A stretch of 23,962 nucleotides of DNA from Clostridiales bacterium (GCA_020860025.1 JAJBVC010000119.1:1-23962), one strand, 5' to 3'. Counted from the first letter of the stretch, positions 1-7,560 are shown. The notes: generated by a model not told the origin, from the sequence alone. Translations and numbers: made by a program.

Positions 1-390
1 GCTATTCTCTCCCTCAATATTATATTCAAAAGTGTTATTCACTGATTTCTTTACCAATTCATTGTCAAAATCTTCGGAATATGCATTAGACGAAACTAAA
101 TAATATTCTTCTTCGCAGTTAATTTCCAATAAAAGTATATCGTCAGTTTTAACTCTTGTTCTATCTGTAACTTCTATAAATTCATTATAAGATGAAAGTT
201 CCATATTCACAATTGACTCTAATTCATCTTGACTTATTTGTACATAATCATTCTCTAACTCAATGCTTTTATAATCATACAGTTCTACGTATTTGTTTGC
301 ATCAAAGTTCATTATGCTACTCGTATTTGAACAAGAGCATAATAAACAGAAAAATACTGTCACTGTAATTATAGATAAAATCTTCTTCAT
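1..390 (-). CDS. Lipoprotein resembling trigger-factor-type foldases (3' end cut by window edge)
   Basis: This is an open frame of 130 codons from ATG at 390 to the window edge with no stop, so the C-terminus is missing. A GAGGG ribosome site lies 7 bases before the ATG. Residues 1-20 form a lipoprotein signal peptide ending in LCSC, so Cys20 would be lipidated and the protein anchored outside the membrane. Residues 35-90 (YVELYDYKSIEL, then TDRTRVKTDDILLLEI) match the pattern of the segment that enters the trigger-factor PPIase region: a DYKGLEV-like strand, a helix, then DR.VK.GD.V.ID. From family knowledge, surface lipoproteins of this kind act as extracytoplasmic foldases. The foldase role is an inference and the PPIase core is not visible. 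It lies 60 bases downstream of a small secreted protein, which could be a client. Confidence 0.65.
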   Translation of the reverse strand, partial: MKKILSIITVTVFFCLLCSCSNTSSIMNFDANKYVELYDYKSIELENDYVQISQDELESIVNMELSSYNEFIEVTDRTRVKTDDILLLEINCEEEYYLVSSNAYSEDFDNELVKKSVNNTFEYNIEGENS

Positions 391-406
391 AATAACCCTC
401 TATAAA

Positions 407-441
407 ATTTTGGAGTGTTACTTAGAATAACACTCCAAAAT
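407..441 (-). terminator. Strong hairpin between the two secreted-protein genes
   Basis: A perfect 14-bp stem (407-420 with 428-441) encloses a 7-base loop. Read on the minus strand it follows the stop codon at 451 and is followed by a short T-rich stretch (TTTTAT). It fits an intrinsic terminator or attenuator for the secreted-protein gene. It ends just before the ribosome site of the lipoprotein gene, so partial read-through may set lipoprotein levels. Confidence 0.6.
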
Positions 442-450
442 CCGATTTTT

Positions 451-903
451 TTACTTAACTGTACAATTAGCACTTGTAAAGCGTGACAATCCCATATAAT
501 TGTATATTTCATCACCTGTTGATGGTTTTACAGTGATGGGAGGGTAGACATATACTTTTTTAGAACCTTTAAATTGCAATTGATAGCTACTCTTACCCTT
601 GCCGAGCTTGTAAACTCTGTATACACCGGTAGACTTATTTGAACTACTGCTTTTTATTGAGTTACTCTCACTCCAAATAACTTTTCCGCCGGACAGCATT
701 CGTATGTCACAATTAACGCCGTAGTTCGACATTTTAACGGTAACATATGCGTCTTTTTTTGTTTTTTTCAAAGTGCATGTAACGCTTGATGTCCAATTTT
801 TATTATCTTTAGGAGTAACCGTAACAGCCGCCGAAGCATTTATCGGTATACAAGATACAATCATAACCACAAGCATTGCTATAGCCATTATTCTCTTTTT
901 CAT
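451..903 (-). CDS. Small secreted protein of unknown function
   Basis: This is a 150-residue protein. Residues 1-25 are a clear Sec signal peptide: a Lys/Arg start, a hydrophobic core, and an ASA cleavage site before AVTV. The mature part of about 125 residues is basic and rich in Ser, Thr, Lys and Val, and its alternating pattern suggests a mostly beta fold. It has three cysteines, in TCTL, VNCDI and ANCTV near the C-terminus. I see no enzymatic motif and do not recognise the family. The start is supported by GAGGAGGTGA placed 8 bases before ATG 903. A promoter match lies about 60 bases upstream. The gene diverges from the XRE regulator, which probably controls it, and is followed by a hairpin and a lipoprotein gene. 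Its AT-rich composition suggests accessory DNA. Confidence 0.8.
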   Translation of the reverse strand: MKKRIMAIAMLVVMIVSCIPINASAAVTVTPKDNKNWTSSVTCTLKKTKKDAYVTVKMSNYGVNCDIRMLSGGKVIWSESNSIKSSSSNKSTGVYRVYKLGKGKSSYQLQFKGSKKVYVYPPITVKPSTGDEIYNYMGLSRFTSANCTVK

Positions 904-950
904 TCATTTCACCTCCTCATATTAAATTCAGCAACAGTATGCAATAACAT

Positions 951-1045
951 CTATTGCTATAAACATTCTACTACTATAGCTTATGTTTGTCAATATCAAT
1001 AGATGATTTTTTATAACTTTTGTTTAGTATATACTATAGCTATAG
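951..1045. promoter_or_regulatory. Candidate operator motifs CTATWGCTAT in the divergent intergenic region
   Basis: Three related copies lie between the secreted-protein gene and the XRE gene: CTATTGCTAT at 951-960, CTATAGCTTA at 974-983, and the perfect 12-bp palindrome CTATAGCTATAG at 1034-1045. The middle copy sits inside the spacer of the minus-strand promoter. The right copy sits directly before the XRE ribosome site. This arrangement is typical of an autoregulated XRE repressor, but binding is inferred. Confidence 0.45.
965..993 (-). promoter_or_regulatory. Sigma-A-type promoter for the secreted protein gene
   Basis: On the minus strand there is a perfect -35 TTGACA (988-993), a 17-base spacer, and a -10 TAGAAT (965-970, one mismatch to TATAAT). 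The spacer contains a CTATAGC copy that also occurs before the divergent regulator, so an operator overlapping this promoter is plausible. Confidence 0.7.
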
Positions 1046-1054
1046 GTGATTTAT

Positions 1055-1369
1055 ATGAACTTAGATAATAAAGAATACGGCAAAAGAATACGAGAAGTCA
1101 GAGAGTATCAGAAATTATCAAGAGAGAAACTTGCTGAATTATCAAATATTTCAACACAATTCCTTGCCGATATAGAAACAGGTAAAAAGGGTATGACTGT
1201 AAATACTCTTAAAAAAATATGTACCGCATTGCATATAACGAGCGATAGCATTATTTTCGGAACTGAAAATTCAGAATTCATTGATATTGCTCCTCTTTTC
1301 TCAAGCATAAACAAAGAGCAACAAAAGAAAATTGAAGAAATAATACAGCTTATAATTAAGCTTTTATAA
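1055..1369 (+). CDS. XRE-family helix-turn-helix transcriptional regulator
   Basis: This is a protein of about 104 residues with an N-terminal Cro/C1-type HTH over roughly residues 9-65 (IREVREYQKLSREKLAELSN, ISTQFLADIETG, then TVNTLKKICTALHI). A short amphipathic C-terminal helix (KEQQKKIEEIIQLIIKLL) probably dimerises. An in-frame GTG exists at 1046. I chose ATG 1055 because AGGTGA lies 5 bases before it and the GTG falls inside that ribosome site. The gene diverges from the secreted-protein gene across a shared region holding CTATAGCT-like repeats, so it is probably a repressor of itself and its neighbour. No ligand domain or peptidase domain is present. It is convergent with trmB, separated by a hairpin. 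Confidence 0.85.
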   Translation: MNLDNKEYGKRIREVREYQKLSREKLAELSNISTQFLADIETGKKGMTVNTLKKICTALHITSDSIIFGTENSEFIDIAPLFSSINKEQQKKIEEIIQLIIKLL

Positions 1370-1375
1370 ACAGAC

Positions 1376-1414
1376 TGAAAGGCACTGAGAACTCAATGTT
1401 CGCAGTGCCTTTCA
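1376..1414. terminator. Hairpin between convergent XRE and trmB genes
   Basis: A perfect 12-bp stem (1376-1387 with 1403-1414) continues, after one mismatch, with a GAAC/GTTC extension. It lies just after the XRE stop codon and about 80 bases past the trmB stop. It probably works as a bidirectional terminator, although neither side has a long T run. Confidence 0.55.
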
Positions 1415-1494
1415 AGCATTTCTGATGTAAATTATATTGTTTATATTAAGATTTAAGTTGAATAAACAATTCAATCACATAAATCCGGTCGTGT

Positions 1495-2184
1495 TTACGG
1501 CTGCTTAAACACCGATCCTTTTCTTGCTTCGAGGCGATAGATTGGATAACCCTTTGACGAAAACTTCTCTTCGTACTCCGTAACAATATTATCTTCAAAA
1601 TCGCTGTTATGCAAATCAAGCGAAATATTACTAAGCTTAAAATCACAGCTTGAAAACGCTTCAATCGAATATTCAAAAAAGTGCATATTATCCGTTTTTT
1701 GATAAATCACACCGTCAGGCTTTAAAATCTCTCTGTAAATTTTTAAAAATTTAGGATTAGTCAATCGGTGAGCAATATGCCTGTTTTTCGGAAACGGACA
1801 GGAAAAATTCAGATAAATCGCCTCAACAGATTCTTTCGGTATATACGACGGCAAATATTCAGCCGTGCCGCACAGAAACCTGATATTATCAAGTCCCATT
1901 TCCCTTGCCATATCTATTGCAAGGATAAGTACGTTTCGATTTCGTTCAACGCAAAGCAGATTTTTATTTGGATTTTGCTTTGCAAATGTACAGCCGAACT
2001 GACCTTTTCCGCTTCCGATTTCAAGGTAAACGGGCTGTTCTTTTTTAAATAGATTTTTAAAATCAAGATAATGCTGTTCATCCTTTGCATCGTTAAAATC
2101 AAGCGATTCATTTTTCATTACGGAAAGATAATCCGACGCATTGGCTATACGCTCATCAAGATTCTTTTTTCGTTTCATTCTCAT
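1495..2184 (-). CDS. trmB: tRNA (guanine-46-N7)-methyltransferase
   Basis: TrmB methylates G46 in the tRNA variable loop using S-adenosylmethionine. The 229-residue length is normal for the bacterial enzyme. Family motifs seen are the SAM-binding EIGSGKGQF at 55-63, an acidic strand end at VERN (79-82), the TrmB motif YLNFSCPFPKNRH at 124-136, and the C-terminal TEYEEKFSSKGYPIYRLEA. The usual Asp of the DPWPK-like motif is replaced by Cys129, and the Trp by Phe131, which is unusual. The start is ATG 2184 with GAGGA 9 bases upstream; a second ATG two codons later has worse spacing. It is the last gene of a minus-strand run, 108 bases after the COG2509 oxidoreductase, and is convergent with the XRE regulator. 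Confidence 0.9.
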   Translation of the reverse strand: MRMKRKKNLDERIANASDYLSVMKNESLDFNDAKDEQHYLDFKNLFKKEQPVYLEIGSGKGQFGCTFAKQNPNKNLLCVERNRNVLILAIDMAREMGLDNIRFLCGTAEYLPSYIPKESVEAIYLNFSCPFPKNRHIAHRLTNPKFLKIYREILKPDGVIYQKTDNMHFFEYSIEAFSSCDFKLSNISLDLHNSDFEDNIVTEYEEKFSSKGYPIYRLEARKGSVFKQP

Positions 2185-2228
2185 TTTTTTGGTTCCTCAG
2201 GTTTTAATCAAGGGCTTTGCCCGAACAT

Positions 2229-2283
2229 CAACATTTGACAAGTGCGCACCTCTTATCAATCGGGAAACATCTTGCAAATGTTG
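2229..2283. repeat. Bulged inverted repeat between oxidoreductase and trmB
   Basis: CAACATTTG (2229-2237) is exactly complementary to CAAATGTTG (2275-2283). The pairing continues inward (CAAG with CTTG) across a one-base bulge, giving about 13 bp around a loop of about 28 bases. The loop holds the 8-bp palindrome GTGCGCAC (2242-2249). A small GGGC-TTT-GCCC hairpin (2212-2222) lies next to it. No T run follows, so this may be an attenuator or processing site rather than a terminator. Confidence 0.45.
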
Positions 2284-2292
2284 TATAACTTA

Positions 2293-3888
2293 TTAAAATT
2301 TATCATCAAGCACTGCGTGAGCGCATTTAACACCGTCAACAGCCGCAGAAATTATTCCGCCGGCATAGCCTGCGCCCTCTCCGCAAGGGTAAACTCCCCT
2401 GATATTGCACTGCAAAAATTCATCACGAAGTATACGCACAGAGCTTGACGAGCGAGTTTCCGGTGCAGTAAGAACAGCATCGTAAAGATTAAATCCGCAA
2501 AGCTTCTTGTCCATTTCAACTATTGCCGATTTCATAGTAGCCGAAACCTTTTGAGGCAGGCACTCGTCAAGATTTGTCAGCGTAACTCCTGTAGGGCAGG
2601 TTGGATTTACATTTCCGAGCGCTTTGCTCTCAATTCCTTTTAAGAAGTCGCCAACAAGCTGCGCCGGCGCTTTGTAATTACTTCCGGCAAGAATGTATGC
2701 GTTATGCTCGATTTCTCTTTGATAATATATTCCCGAAAGCGGATGCTCGCTTGGAAAATCCTTTGGCTCAATTCCGACAAGAAGTGCTGAATTTGCATTT
2801 TCTCCGTCACGGGCAAGAGAACTCATTCCGTTGACGATTACACCCTCTTTTTCACTTGCGGCGGCAACAACAGTACCGCCCGGGCACATACAAAATGTAT
2901 ACGCTCCACGCTCGTGAAGCTTGTGGCAAGAGAGCTTGTAATCGGCGGCGCCCAACTTTTTATGATTTGCAAATTTACCGTACTGCGCTTTGTTTATAAG
3001 GCTCTGCGGATGCTCTATTCTTGCACCGACTGAAAACGGCTTTTGTATTATTTCAACACCCATAGAGTAAAGCATTTCAACAGTATCTCTTGCACTGTGA
3101 CCTATTGCGAGAATAACGCTGTCGGTTTCAATATCAACGCTTTTTGAGTGGTGCGAATACGTAATACCGTGAATAACGCCGTTGGCGCAAATAAGATTTT
3201 CAACTTTACATTCAAGTCTTACCTCTCCGCCCAAGCGTTCTATTTTTTTTCGAATGTTTTTTACAACGACAGTCAGCCTGTCGGTACCTATATGCGGTTT
3301 TGATGAATAAAGTATTTCTTCCGGTGCGCCCGCTTCGTACAGTTCCTCAAGAATTTTTCTTATAAAAGGGCTTTTAATTCCTGTCGTCAGCTTGCCGTCG
3401 GAAAACGTTCCTGCACCGCCCTCACCGAACTGTACGTTTGACTCCTCGTCAAGCACTCGTTCCTGCCAGAATTTGTTTACGTCCTTTTTTCTGTCGTCAA
3501 CATTTTTTCCACGTTCAAGAATAAGAGGTTTCAGACCAGCTTCAGCCAGTATCAAACCGGCGAACATCCCGGCAGGCCCGAAGCCGACAACAATAGGTCT
3601 GAAGCTGCTTTTACGATTATTTACAGGCGGTTCGTATTTGTAAGGGAGAACAAGCTGTGCCTTGCCCGATTTGCATTTTGCCACTATCTGATTTTCATCA
3701 AGAGCAATCTGAACGTCAACCGAGTAGGTAAAATGAACGTCTTCCTTTTTTCGTGCGTCTATACTTTTTTTAAAAATTGTCAGAGATTTTATATATTTTT
3801 CGTTTATTCTTAAAGCCTTCGCCGCTTTTGATTTTAAAATGTTCTCGTCCTCATCAAGAGAAAGTTTTATTTCATTTATTCTAATCAT
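2293..3888 (-). CDS. FAD-dependent dehydrogenase of the COG2509 type
   Basis: This is a 531-residue cytoplasmic flavoprotein. Residues 1-90 form a small N-terminal domain typical of this family. A dinucleotide-binding motif GFGPAGMFAG (102-111) follows and leads into LILERG. Further family features are QFGEGGAGTFSDGKLTTG, GVEIIQKPFSVGARIEHPQ, CMCPGGTVV and the C-terminal GVYPCGEGAGYAGGI that closes the FAD site. The substrate is unknown for the whole family. ATG 3888 has AAGGAT 6 bases upstream and lies 9 bases after the stop of the BaiN-like gene, so the two flavoproteins are almost certainly co-transcribed. Length and motifs look intact. Confidence 0.85.
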   Translation of the reverse strand: MIRINEIKLSLDEDENILKSKAAKALRINEKYIKSLTIFKKSIDARKKEDVHFTYSVDVQIALDENQIVAKCKSGKAQLVLPYKYEPPVNNRKSSFRPIVVGFGPAGMFAGLILAEAGLKPLILERGKNVDDRKKDVNKFWQERVLDEESNVQFGEGGAGTFSDGKLTTGIKSPFIRKILEELYEAGAPEEILYSSKPHIGTDRLTVVVKNIRKKIERLGGEVRLECKVENLICANGVIHGITYSHHSKSVDIETDSVILAIGHSARDTVEMLYSMGVEIIQKPFSVGARIEHPQSLINKAQYGKFANHKKLGAADYKLSCHKLHERGAYTFCMCPGGTVVAAASEKEGVIVNGMSSLARDGENANSALLVGIEPKDFPSEHPLSGIYYQREIEHNAYILAGSNYKAPAQLVGDFLKGIESKALGNVNPTCPTGVTLTNLDECLPQKVSATMKSAIVEMDKKLCGFNLYDAVLTAPETRSSSSVRILRDEFLQCNIRGVYPCGEGAGYAGGIISAAVDGVKCAHAVLDDKF

Positions 3889-3897
3889 AATATATCC

Positions 3898-4998
3898 TTA
3901 ACCGTTTGAATTTGCAATGCAATCGGCAACCTTAATTCCACTGTAAAATGCAAAATTAAGATTGTAACCGCCACAGGGGAATTGCCTGTCAAGCACTTCT
4001 CCGCAGGCATAAAGTCCCTTAACCTTTTTTGATTCAAAACAGTCGAATTCATCAAGGCTTGCTCCGCCGTATGTAATCTGGGCAAAATCATAGCCTTTTG
4101 TTCCTGTGATAATAAGCTTCCAGTGCTTAGTAAAATTCACAGCTTTTTGAATATCTCCCTGTGCCTGCTTATCTATAATTCTTGCAAGTCTGCCGCCTAA
4201 AATTCCGCTGAGATCGCCAAACTTTTTAATATGCTCACTCAACTGTTCAGAGCTTATATCGGGTGTTAAATCAAGCACTGCGTGGCATTTCTTCGGAGAT
4301 GAATCAGCAAAATTTTTGCTGACAATATACGAAAGGTTCATGCTAACAATTCCCGAAAGACCGTAATCTGTAAAAAGAACCTCTCCGTACTCTGATTTTA
4401 CATCCTTGCCGTCAAGCAAAATCGTCATATTGCATTTTGCTCTTTGCCCTTTCATTATTGATGGGTATTTACTTGATGATGTCAGCTGAACGAGCGACGG
4501 GTAAAGCGGTGTGATTTTATGACCGACCGACTTTAAAAGTTTGTAGCCGCTTGCATTTGAGCCAAGATTTTTTTGCGCCTGTCCGCCAGCTGCGATAACA
4601 AGAGCATCCGCCATAAAAATTCCGCAATCGGTAGAAACCGTAAGGTCGCTGTCAATACTGTTTACGGTGCAGTCCGTTATAATTTCAACACCTAAATCAC
4701 GGCAAGATTTTTCAAGCAGTTCAAGTACGGTTGACGCCTGATTCGAATAAGGATAAATCCTGCCGTCGTCCTCTTCCTTTGTAAGCAGTCCTATACTTAA
4801 AAAAAACTGCAAAACTTCATCTGAATGATGCGCATTGGAATTTGACAAATTGCACCTGCCGTTGCCCGTTGCAAGAAGCTTTTTACCTATACGTTCAAGG
4901 CGCTCCAAAACAATGACCTGCATTGAGCGATTATTCTGTTTTAATCTGACGGCGCAGGCAAGTCCGCTTGCTCCCGCTCCAACTATAATTGTTGTCAT
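3898..4998 (-). CDS. BaiN/HI0933-family FAD-binding oxidoreductase
   Basis: This is a 366-residue flavoprotein of the COG2081 (HI0933/BaiN) family, also annotated as aminoacetone-oxidase-like. Visible motifs are the N-terminal nucleotide-binding GAGASG (7-12), the family signature IGKKLLATGNGRCNLSN (about 37-53), VIAAGG in the middle, and the C-terminal GLYACGEVLDRQFPCGGYNLNFAF that contacts FAD. It is somewhat shorter than the roughly 400 residues typical of the family. No frameshift is visible, so the insert domain is probably compact. The in vivo reaction is uncertain; some homologues act on bile-acid intermediates, but nothing here points to that. The start is ATG 4998 with GAGGA 9 bases upstream. 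It lies 49 bases after the shikimate-kinase-like gene. Confidence 0.83.
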   Translation of the reverse strand: MTTIIVGAGASGLACAVRLKQNNRSMQVIVLERLERIGKKLLATGNGRCNLSNSNAHHSDEVLQFFLSIGLLTKEEDDGRIYPYSNQASTVLELLEKSCRDLGVEIITDCTVNSIDSDLTVSTDCGIFMADALVIAAGGQAQKNLGSNASGYKLLKSVGHKITPLYPSLVQLTSSSKYPSIMKGQRAKCNMTILLDGKDVKSEYGEVLFTDYGLSGIVSMNLSYIVSKNFADSSPKKCHAVLDLTPDISSEQLSEHIKKFGDLSGILGGRLARIIDKQAQGDIQKAVNFTKHWKLIITGTKGYDFAQITYGGASLDEFDCFESKKVKGLYACGEVLDRQFPCGGYNLNFAFYSGIKVADCIANSNG

Positions 4999-5047
4999 AA
5001 CAGTTCCTCAATTAAAACTTTTGCATTTAGAAGAATAATAATGAATT

Positions 5048-5545
5048 TTAATCTCCCGCAGTGGCGATAGCCATAGCGTTTTCTTCAACAGTGCCTTTTC
5101 CGCATTCAATAGTTACGTCCGCCCATTTTTCGTAAAGAGACAGGCGTTCGTCATACATATCCCTCAGCGTTTCTCCGTTTTTCATCAAAACTCCACGAGT
5201 TGACAAATTACTGATTCTCGAACACATTTCATCATATGTCAGATGAAGATAGATAATTTTGCCAAGGCTTTTAAGGTGGCTCATTGCCTTGTCCGAATAA
5301 ATTACAGAACCGCCTGTCGCAATAACCGTTCCCTGAATATCAAGAGAGAGGATTGCATTTTCCTCCGCCTTTTCAAAATAATTGTCGCCGCTTAAATCTA
5401 ATATATCCTGAAGGCTTCTGCCCTCTAAATTTTGAATAAGCAAATCGGTATCAAAAAAATTTTTAAGCATCATTTTCGCCGCAACTACACCGCAGGTTGA
5501 TTTACCGCTTCCCGGCATACCGATTAAAATAACATTTGACCTCAC
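5048..5545 (-). CDS. aroK: Shikimate kinase-like protein (lacks a substrate-binding Arg)
   Basis: This is a 165-residue P-loop kinase. Shikimate kinase phosphorylates shikimate at O3 in the chorismate pathway. Seen are Walker A GMPGSGKS (9-16), FFDTD (30-34, with the Asp that binds Mg or shikimate), the ATGGS substrate loop (76-80), a lid segment around STRGVLMKNG, and DERLSLYEKWAD, whose Arg matches the C-terminal substrate Arg. The FRxxE substrate motif reads FEKAE (57-61): the Arg is replaced by Glu. That makes specificity less certain, and no other aromatic-pathway genes lie nearby. The start is GTG 5545, overlapping the nth stop (GTGA), which suggests translational coupling. Confidence 0.75.
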   Translation of the reverse strand: MRSNVILIGMPGSGKSTCGVVAAKMMLKNFFDTDLLIQNLEGRSLQDILDLSGDNYFEKAEENAILSLDIQGTVIATGGSVIYSDKAMSHLKSLGKIIYLHLTYDEMCSRISNLSTRGVLMKNGETLRDMYDERLSLYEKWADVTIECGKGTVEENAMAIATAGD

Positions 5546-6177
5546 TTTTTTACACCAACCTTTTTACAGTATTCAGCCATAGGGCATATATCGCATTTAG
5601 GCTTGCGTGCCGAGCATATATCTCTGCCGAAAAGTACAATTCTATGGCAAAAATCCGATCCCTCGTTTACGGGAACAATCTTTTTAAGCGCAAATTCTAT
5701 TTTTTTGGGGTCTTTTTCTTTTACAAGTCCGATACGGTTTGAAATACGAATCATATGCGTATCAACCACAATGCTTTCCTTGCCGTAAACGTCGCCTACT
5801 ATCAGATTGGCGGTTTTTCTTCCAACTCCCGGCAAGGTTATTAAATCATCAATATTATCGGGAACTCTGCCGTCGAAATCATCTCTGATTTTATTTGCCA
5901 TACCTATTATTGACTGCGCCTTGATTTTATAAAATCCGCAGCTTTTAATCAGTGCCTCAACGTCGCTTAAATTTGCATTGCAGTAATCGTCAAGAGTTTT
6001 ATACTTTTCAAAAAGAGCGGGAGTAACCATATTAACACGTGCGTCGGTACACTGTGCGGACAGTCGAACGGCAACTAAAAGCTCAAACGGATTTGACGCT
6101 GTTAAAGAACAGATTGCGTCGGGATAAAGCTCCTTCAGCACGTCGATTGTCTTTAATACACGCTCTTTTTTAGTCAC
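5542..6177 (-). CDS. nth: Endonuclease III (DNA glycosylase/AP lyase)
   Basis: Nth removes oxidised pyrimidines and cleaves abasic sites in base-excision repair. The helix-hairpin-helix reads LPGVGRKTANLIVG, followed by VDTHMIRI. The 4Fe-4S cluster is the perfect C-x6-C-x2-C-x5-C (CSARKPKCDICPMAEYC) at the C-terminus. I chose the internal GTG at 6177, giving 211 residues. With this start the catalytic Lys and Asp become K121 and D139, one off from K120/D138 of E. coli, and AAGGG lies 10 bases upstream. A frame from 6228 would add 17 residues of unrelated, Arg-rich sequence. The gene overlaps the rarA end by 8 bases and the next gene by 4. Confidence 0.92.
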   Translation of the reverse strand: MTKKERVLKTIDVLKELYPDAICSLTASNPFELLVAVRLSAQCTDARVNMVTPALFEKYKTLDDYCNANLSDVEALIKSCGFYKIKAQSIIGMANKIRDDFDGRVPDNIDDLITLPGVGRKTANLIVGDVYGKESIVVDTHMIRISNRIGLVKEKDPKKIEFALKKIVPVNEGSDFCHRIVLFGRDICSARKPKCDICPMAEYCKKVGVKK

Positions 6178-7447
6178 TGCCTTCACCGCCCTTAATCTTG
6201 CTCCAATAAGCCTTGTACGCCTGCTCATTCTTATTAAGACCGTATTTATAATATTTTTTATCTTTTATTTCATCGGGCAGATACTGCTGTTTAACCCAGT
6301 GATTATTGTAATCGTGCGGATAAAGATAAAACTGACCTTTAACTTCTGCATCCTCGCCGTCAAAATGTTTATTTTGAAGCTGACGTGGAATACTGCCAAA
6401 ATCGCCTTTTTTCAAATCAGCCATAGCCTCGTTTATGCCCATATAAGCGGAATTGCTTTTAGGAGCATTCGCCACAAGCACAACAGCATCGGCAAGCGGA
6501 ATACGAGCTTCGGGCAGACCTACCATCATTGCAATATCGACTGCCGATTTAACAATAGGAATAATCTGCGGATAGGCAAGGCCGACATCCTCGCAGGCGC
6601 AAACGACGAGACGGCGGCAGGCGGAAGGTAAATCTCCCGCTTCCAAAAGCCGTGCAAGATAATGAAGCGCAGCGTCGGGGTCTGAACCACGCATACTTTT
6701 CTGATATGCTGAAATAATATCATAATGCTCGTCGCCGTCACGGTCGTAACGAACGGCGCTTTTTTGCGTAAGCTCATCCGCTATATCGAGTGTAATAATC
6801 TTTTTCCCGTCTTTCACAGGTGATGCATAAAAACAGTTTTCAACCGAATTAAGTGCTTTTCGCACATCGCCGCCGCAGCCGTAGGCTATCTTTTTTTCAA
6901 CTCCGTCAAGAAGTTCAACTTCAACATTATTCTCCTTTGAAAGTATATCAAATCCACGTTTAATCGCAGGAATAACATCGTCGGTGCTTACTGTTTTAAA
7001 TTCAAATACGGTAGAACGTGAAAGTATCGCAGGATAGATATAAAAATAAGGATTCTCAGTCGTGGAGGCAATAAGCGTGATTTTGCCGTTTTCTATGTAT
7101 TCAAGAAGAGTTTGCTGCTGACGCTTGTTGAAATATTGTATCTCATCGAGATAAAGAAGTATTCCGTTCGGTGCCGTAAATGTATCAAGCTCGGCGACAA
7201 TATCCTTAATATCCTGAGTTGACGCAGTCGTTCCGTTAAGTCGGCGCAGACTGCGATTAGTCGCATTTGCAATAATTGAAGCGACAGTCGTTTTGCCGAC
7301 TCCGCTCGGCCCGTAAAATATAAGGTTCGGGACATCGCCCGATTCAATAATATTTCGCAGTGCCTTGCCTTTTGAAAGCAAATGGCGCTGACCCACAACA
7401 TCATCAAGACTTTCGGGTCGTATTCTGTCTGCAAGGGGTGTATTCAA
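6170..7447 (-). CDS. rarA: Replication-associated recombination protein A, AAA+ ATPase (RarA/MgsA)
   Basis: This is a 425-residue AAA+ ATPase that acts at stalled replication forks, related to clamp-loader subunits and eukaryotic WRNIP1. Visible are the N-terminal PLADRIRPESLDDVVGQRHL, Walker A GPSGVGKT (46-53), Walker B LLYLDE (97-102), sensor 1 (STTENP), a YGCGGDVRKALN sensor-2-like segment, and the family C-terminal domain with ACEDVGLAYPQ, PEARIPLADAV and DYNNHWVKQQYLPDE. The start is TTG 7447, supported by GGGAGGAG with 9 bases spacing and by homology beginning at once. It heads the run rarA-nth-aroK-flavoproteins. Its upstream region contains an intergenic repeat. Confidence 0.93.
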   Translation of the reverse strand: MNTPLADRIRPESLDDVVGQRHLLSKGKALRNIIESGDVPNLIFYGPSGVGKTTVASIIANATNRSLRRLNGTTASTQDIKDIVAELDTFTAPNGILLYLDEIQYFNKRQQQTLLEYIENGKITLIASTTENPYFYIYPAILSRSTVFEFKTVSTDDVIPAIKRGFDILSKENNVEVELLDGVEKKIAYGCGGDVRKALNSVENCFYASPVKDGKKIITLDIADELTQKSAVRYDRDGDEHYDIISAYQKSMRGSDPDAALHYLARLLEAGDLPSACRRLVVCACEDVGLAYPQIIPIVKSAVDIAMMVGLPEARIPLADAVVLVANAPKSNSAYMGINEAMADLKKGDFGSIPRQLQNKHFDGEDAEVKGQFYLYPHDYNNHWVKQQYLPDEIKDKKYYKYGLNKNEQAYKAYWSKIKGGEGSD

Positions 7448-7468
7448 AAAAATTCTCCTCCCTTAAAT

Positions 7469-7487
7469 CTGCCGATAAAGCAGTCTG
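7469..7487. repeat. Isolated copy of the intergenic-repeat terminus
   Basis: CTGCCGATAAAGCAGTCTG matches the terminal sequence of the three repeat elements (CTGTCGATAAAGCAGTCAT in copy 3), without the element body attached directly. It lies between rarA and repeat copy 1, in the rarA leader. It may be a remnant end of an older insertion. The rest of 7488-7560 is AT-rich, with no gene seen and only a weak TATACA -10-like match for rarA. Confidence 0.5.
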
Positions 7488-7560
7488 TTAAATTACTGTT
7501 TTTTTATTGATTCGGTGTATAAAAAATCAAATCAAATTTAAGATTTCACAAGCACGCCAT

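Noticed and set aside
6178..6228. Upstream start for nth adding 17 residues
   Set aside because: The extra residues lie inside rarA, are Arg-rich and non-homologous; GTG 6177 gives the normal length and catalytic residue numbering.
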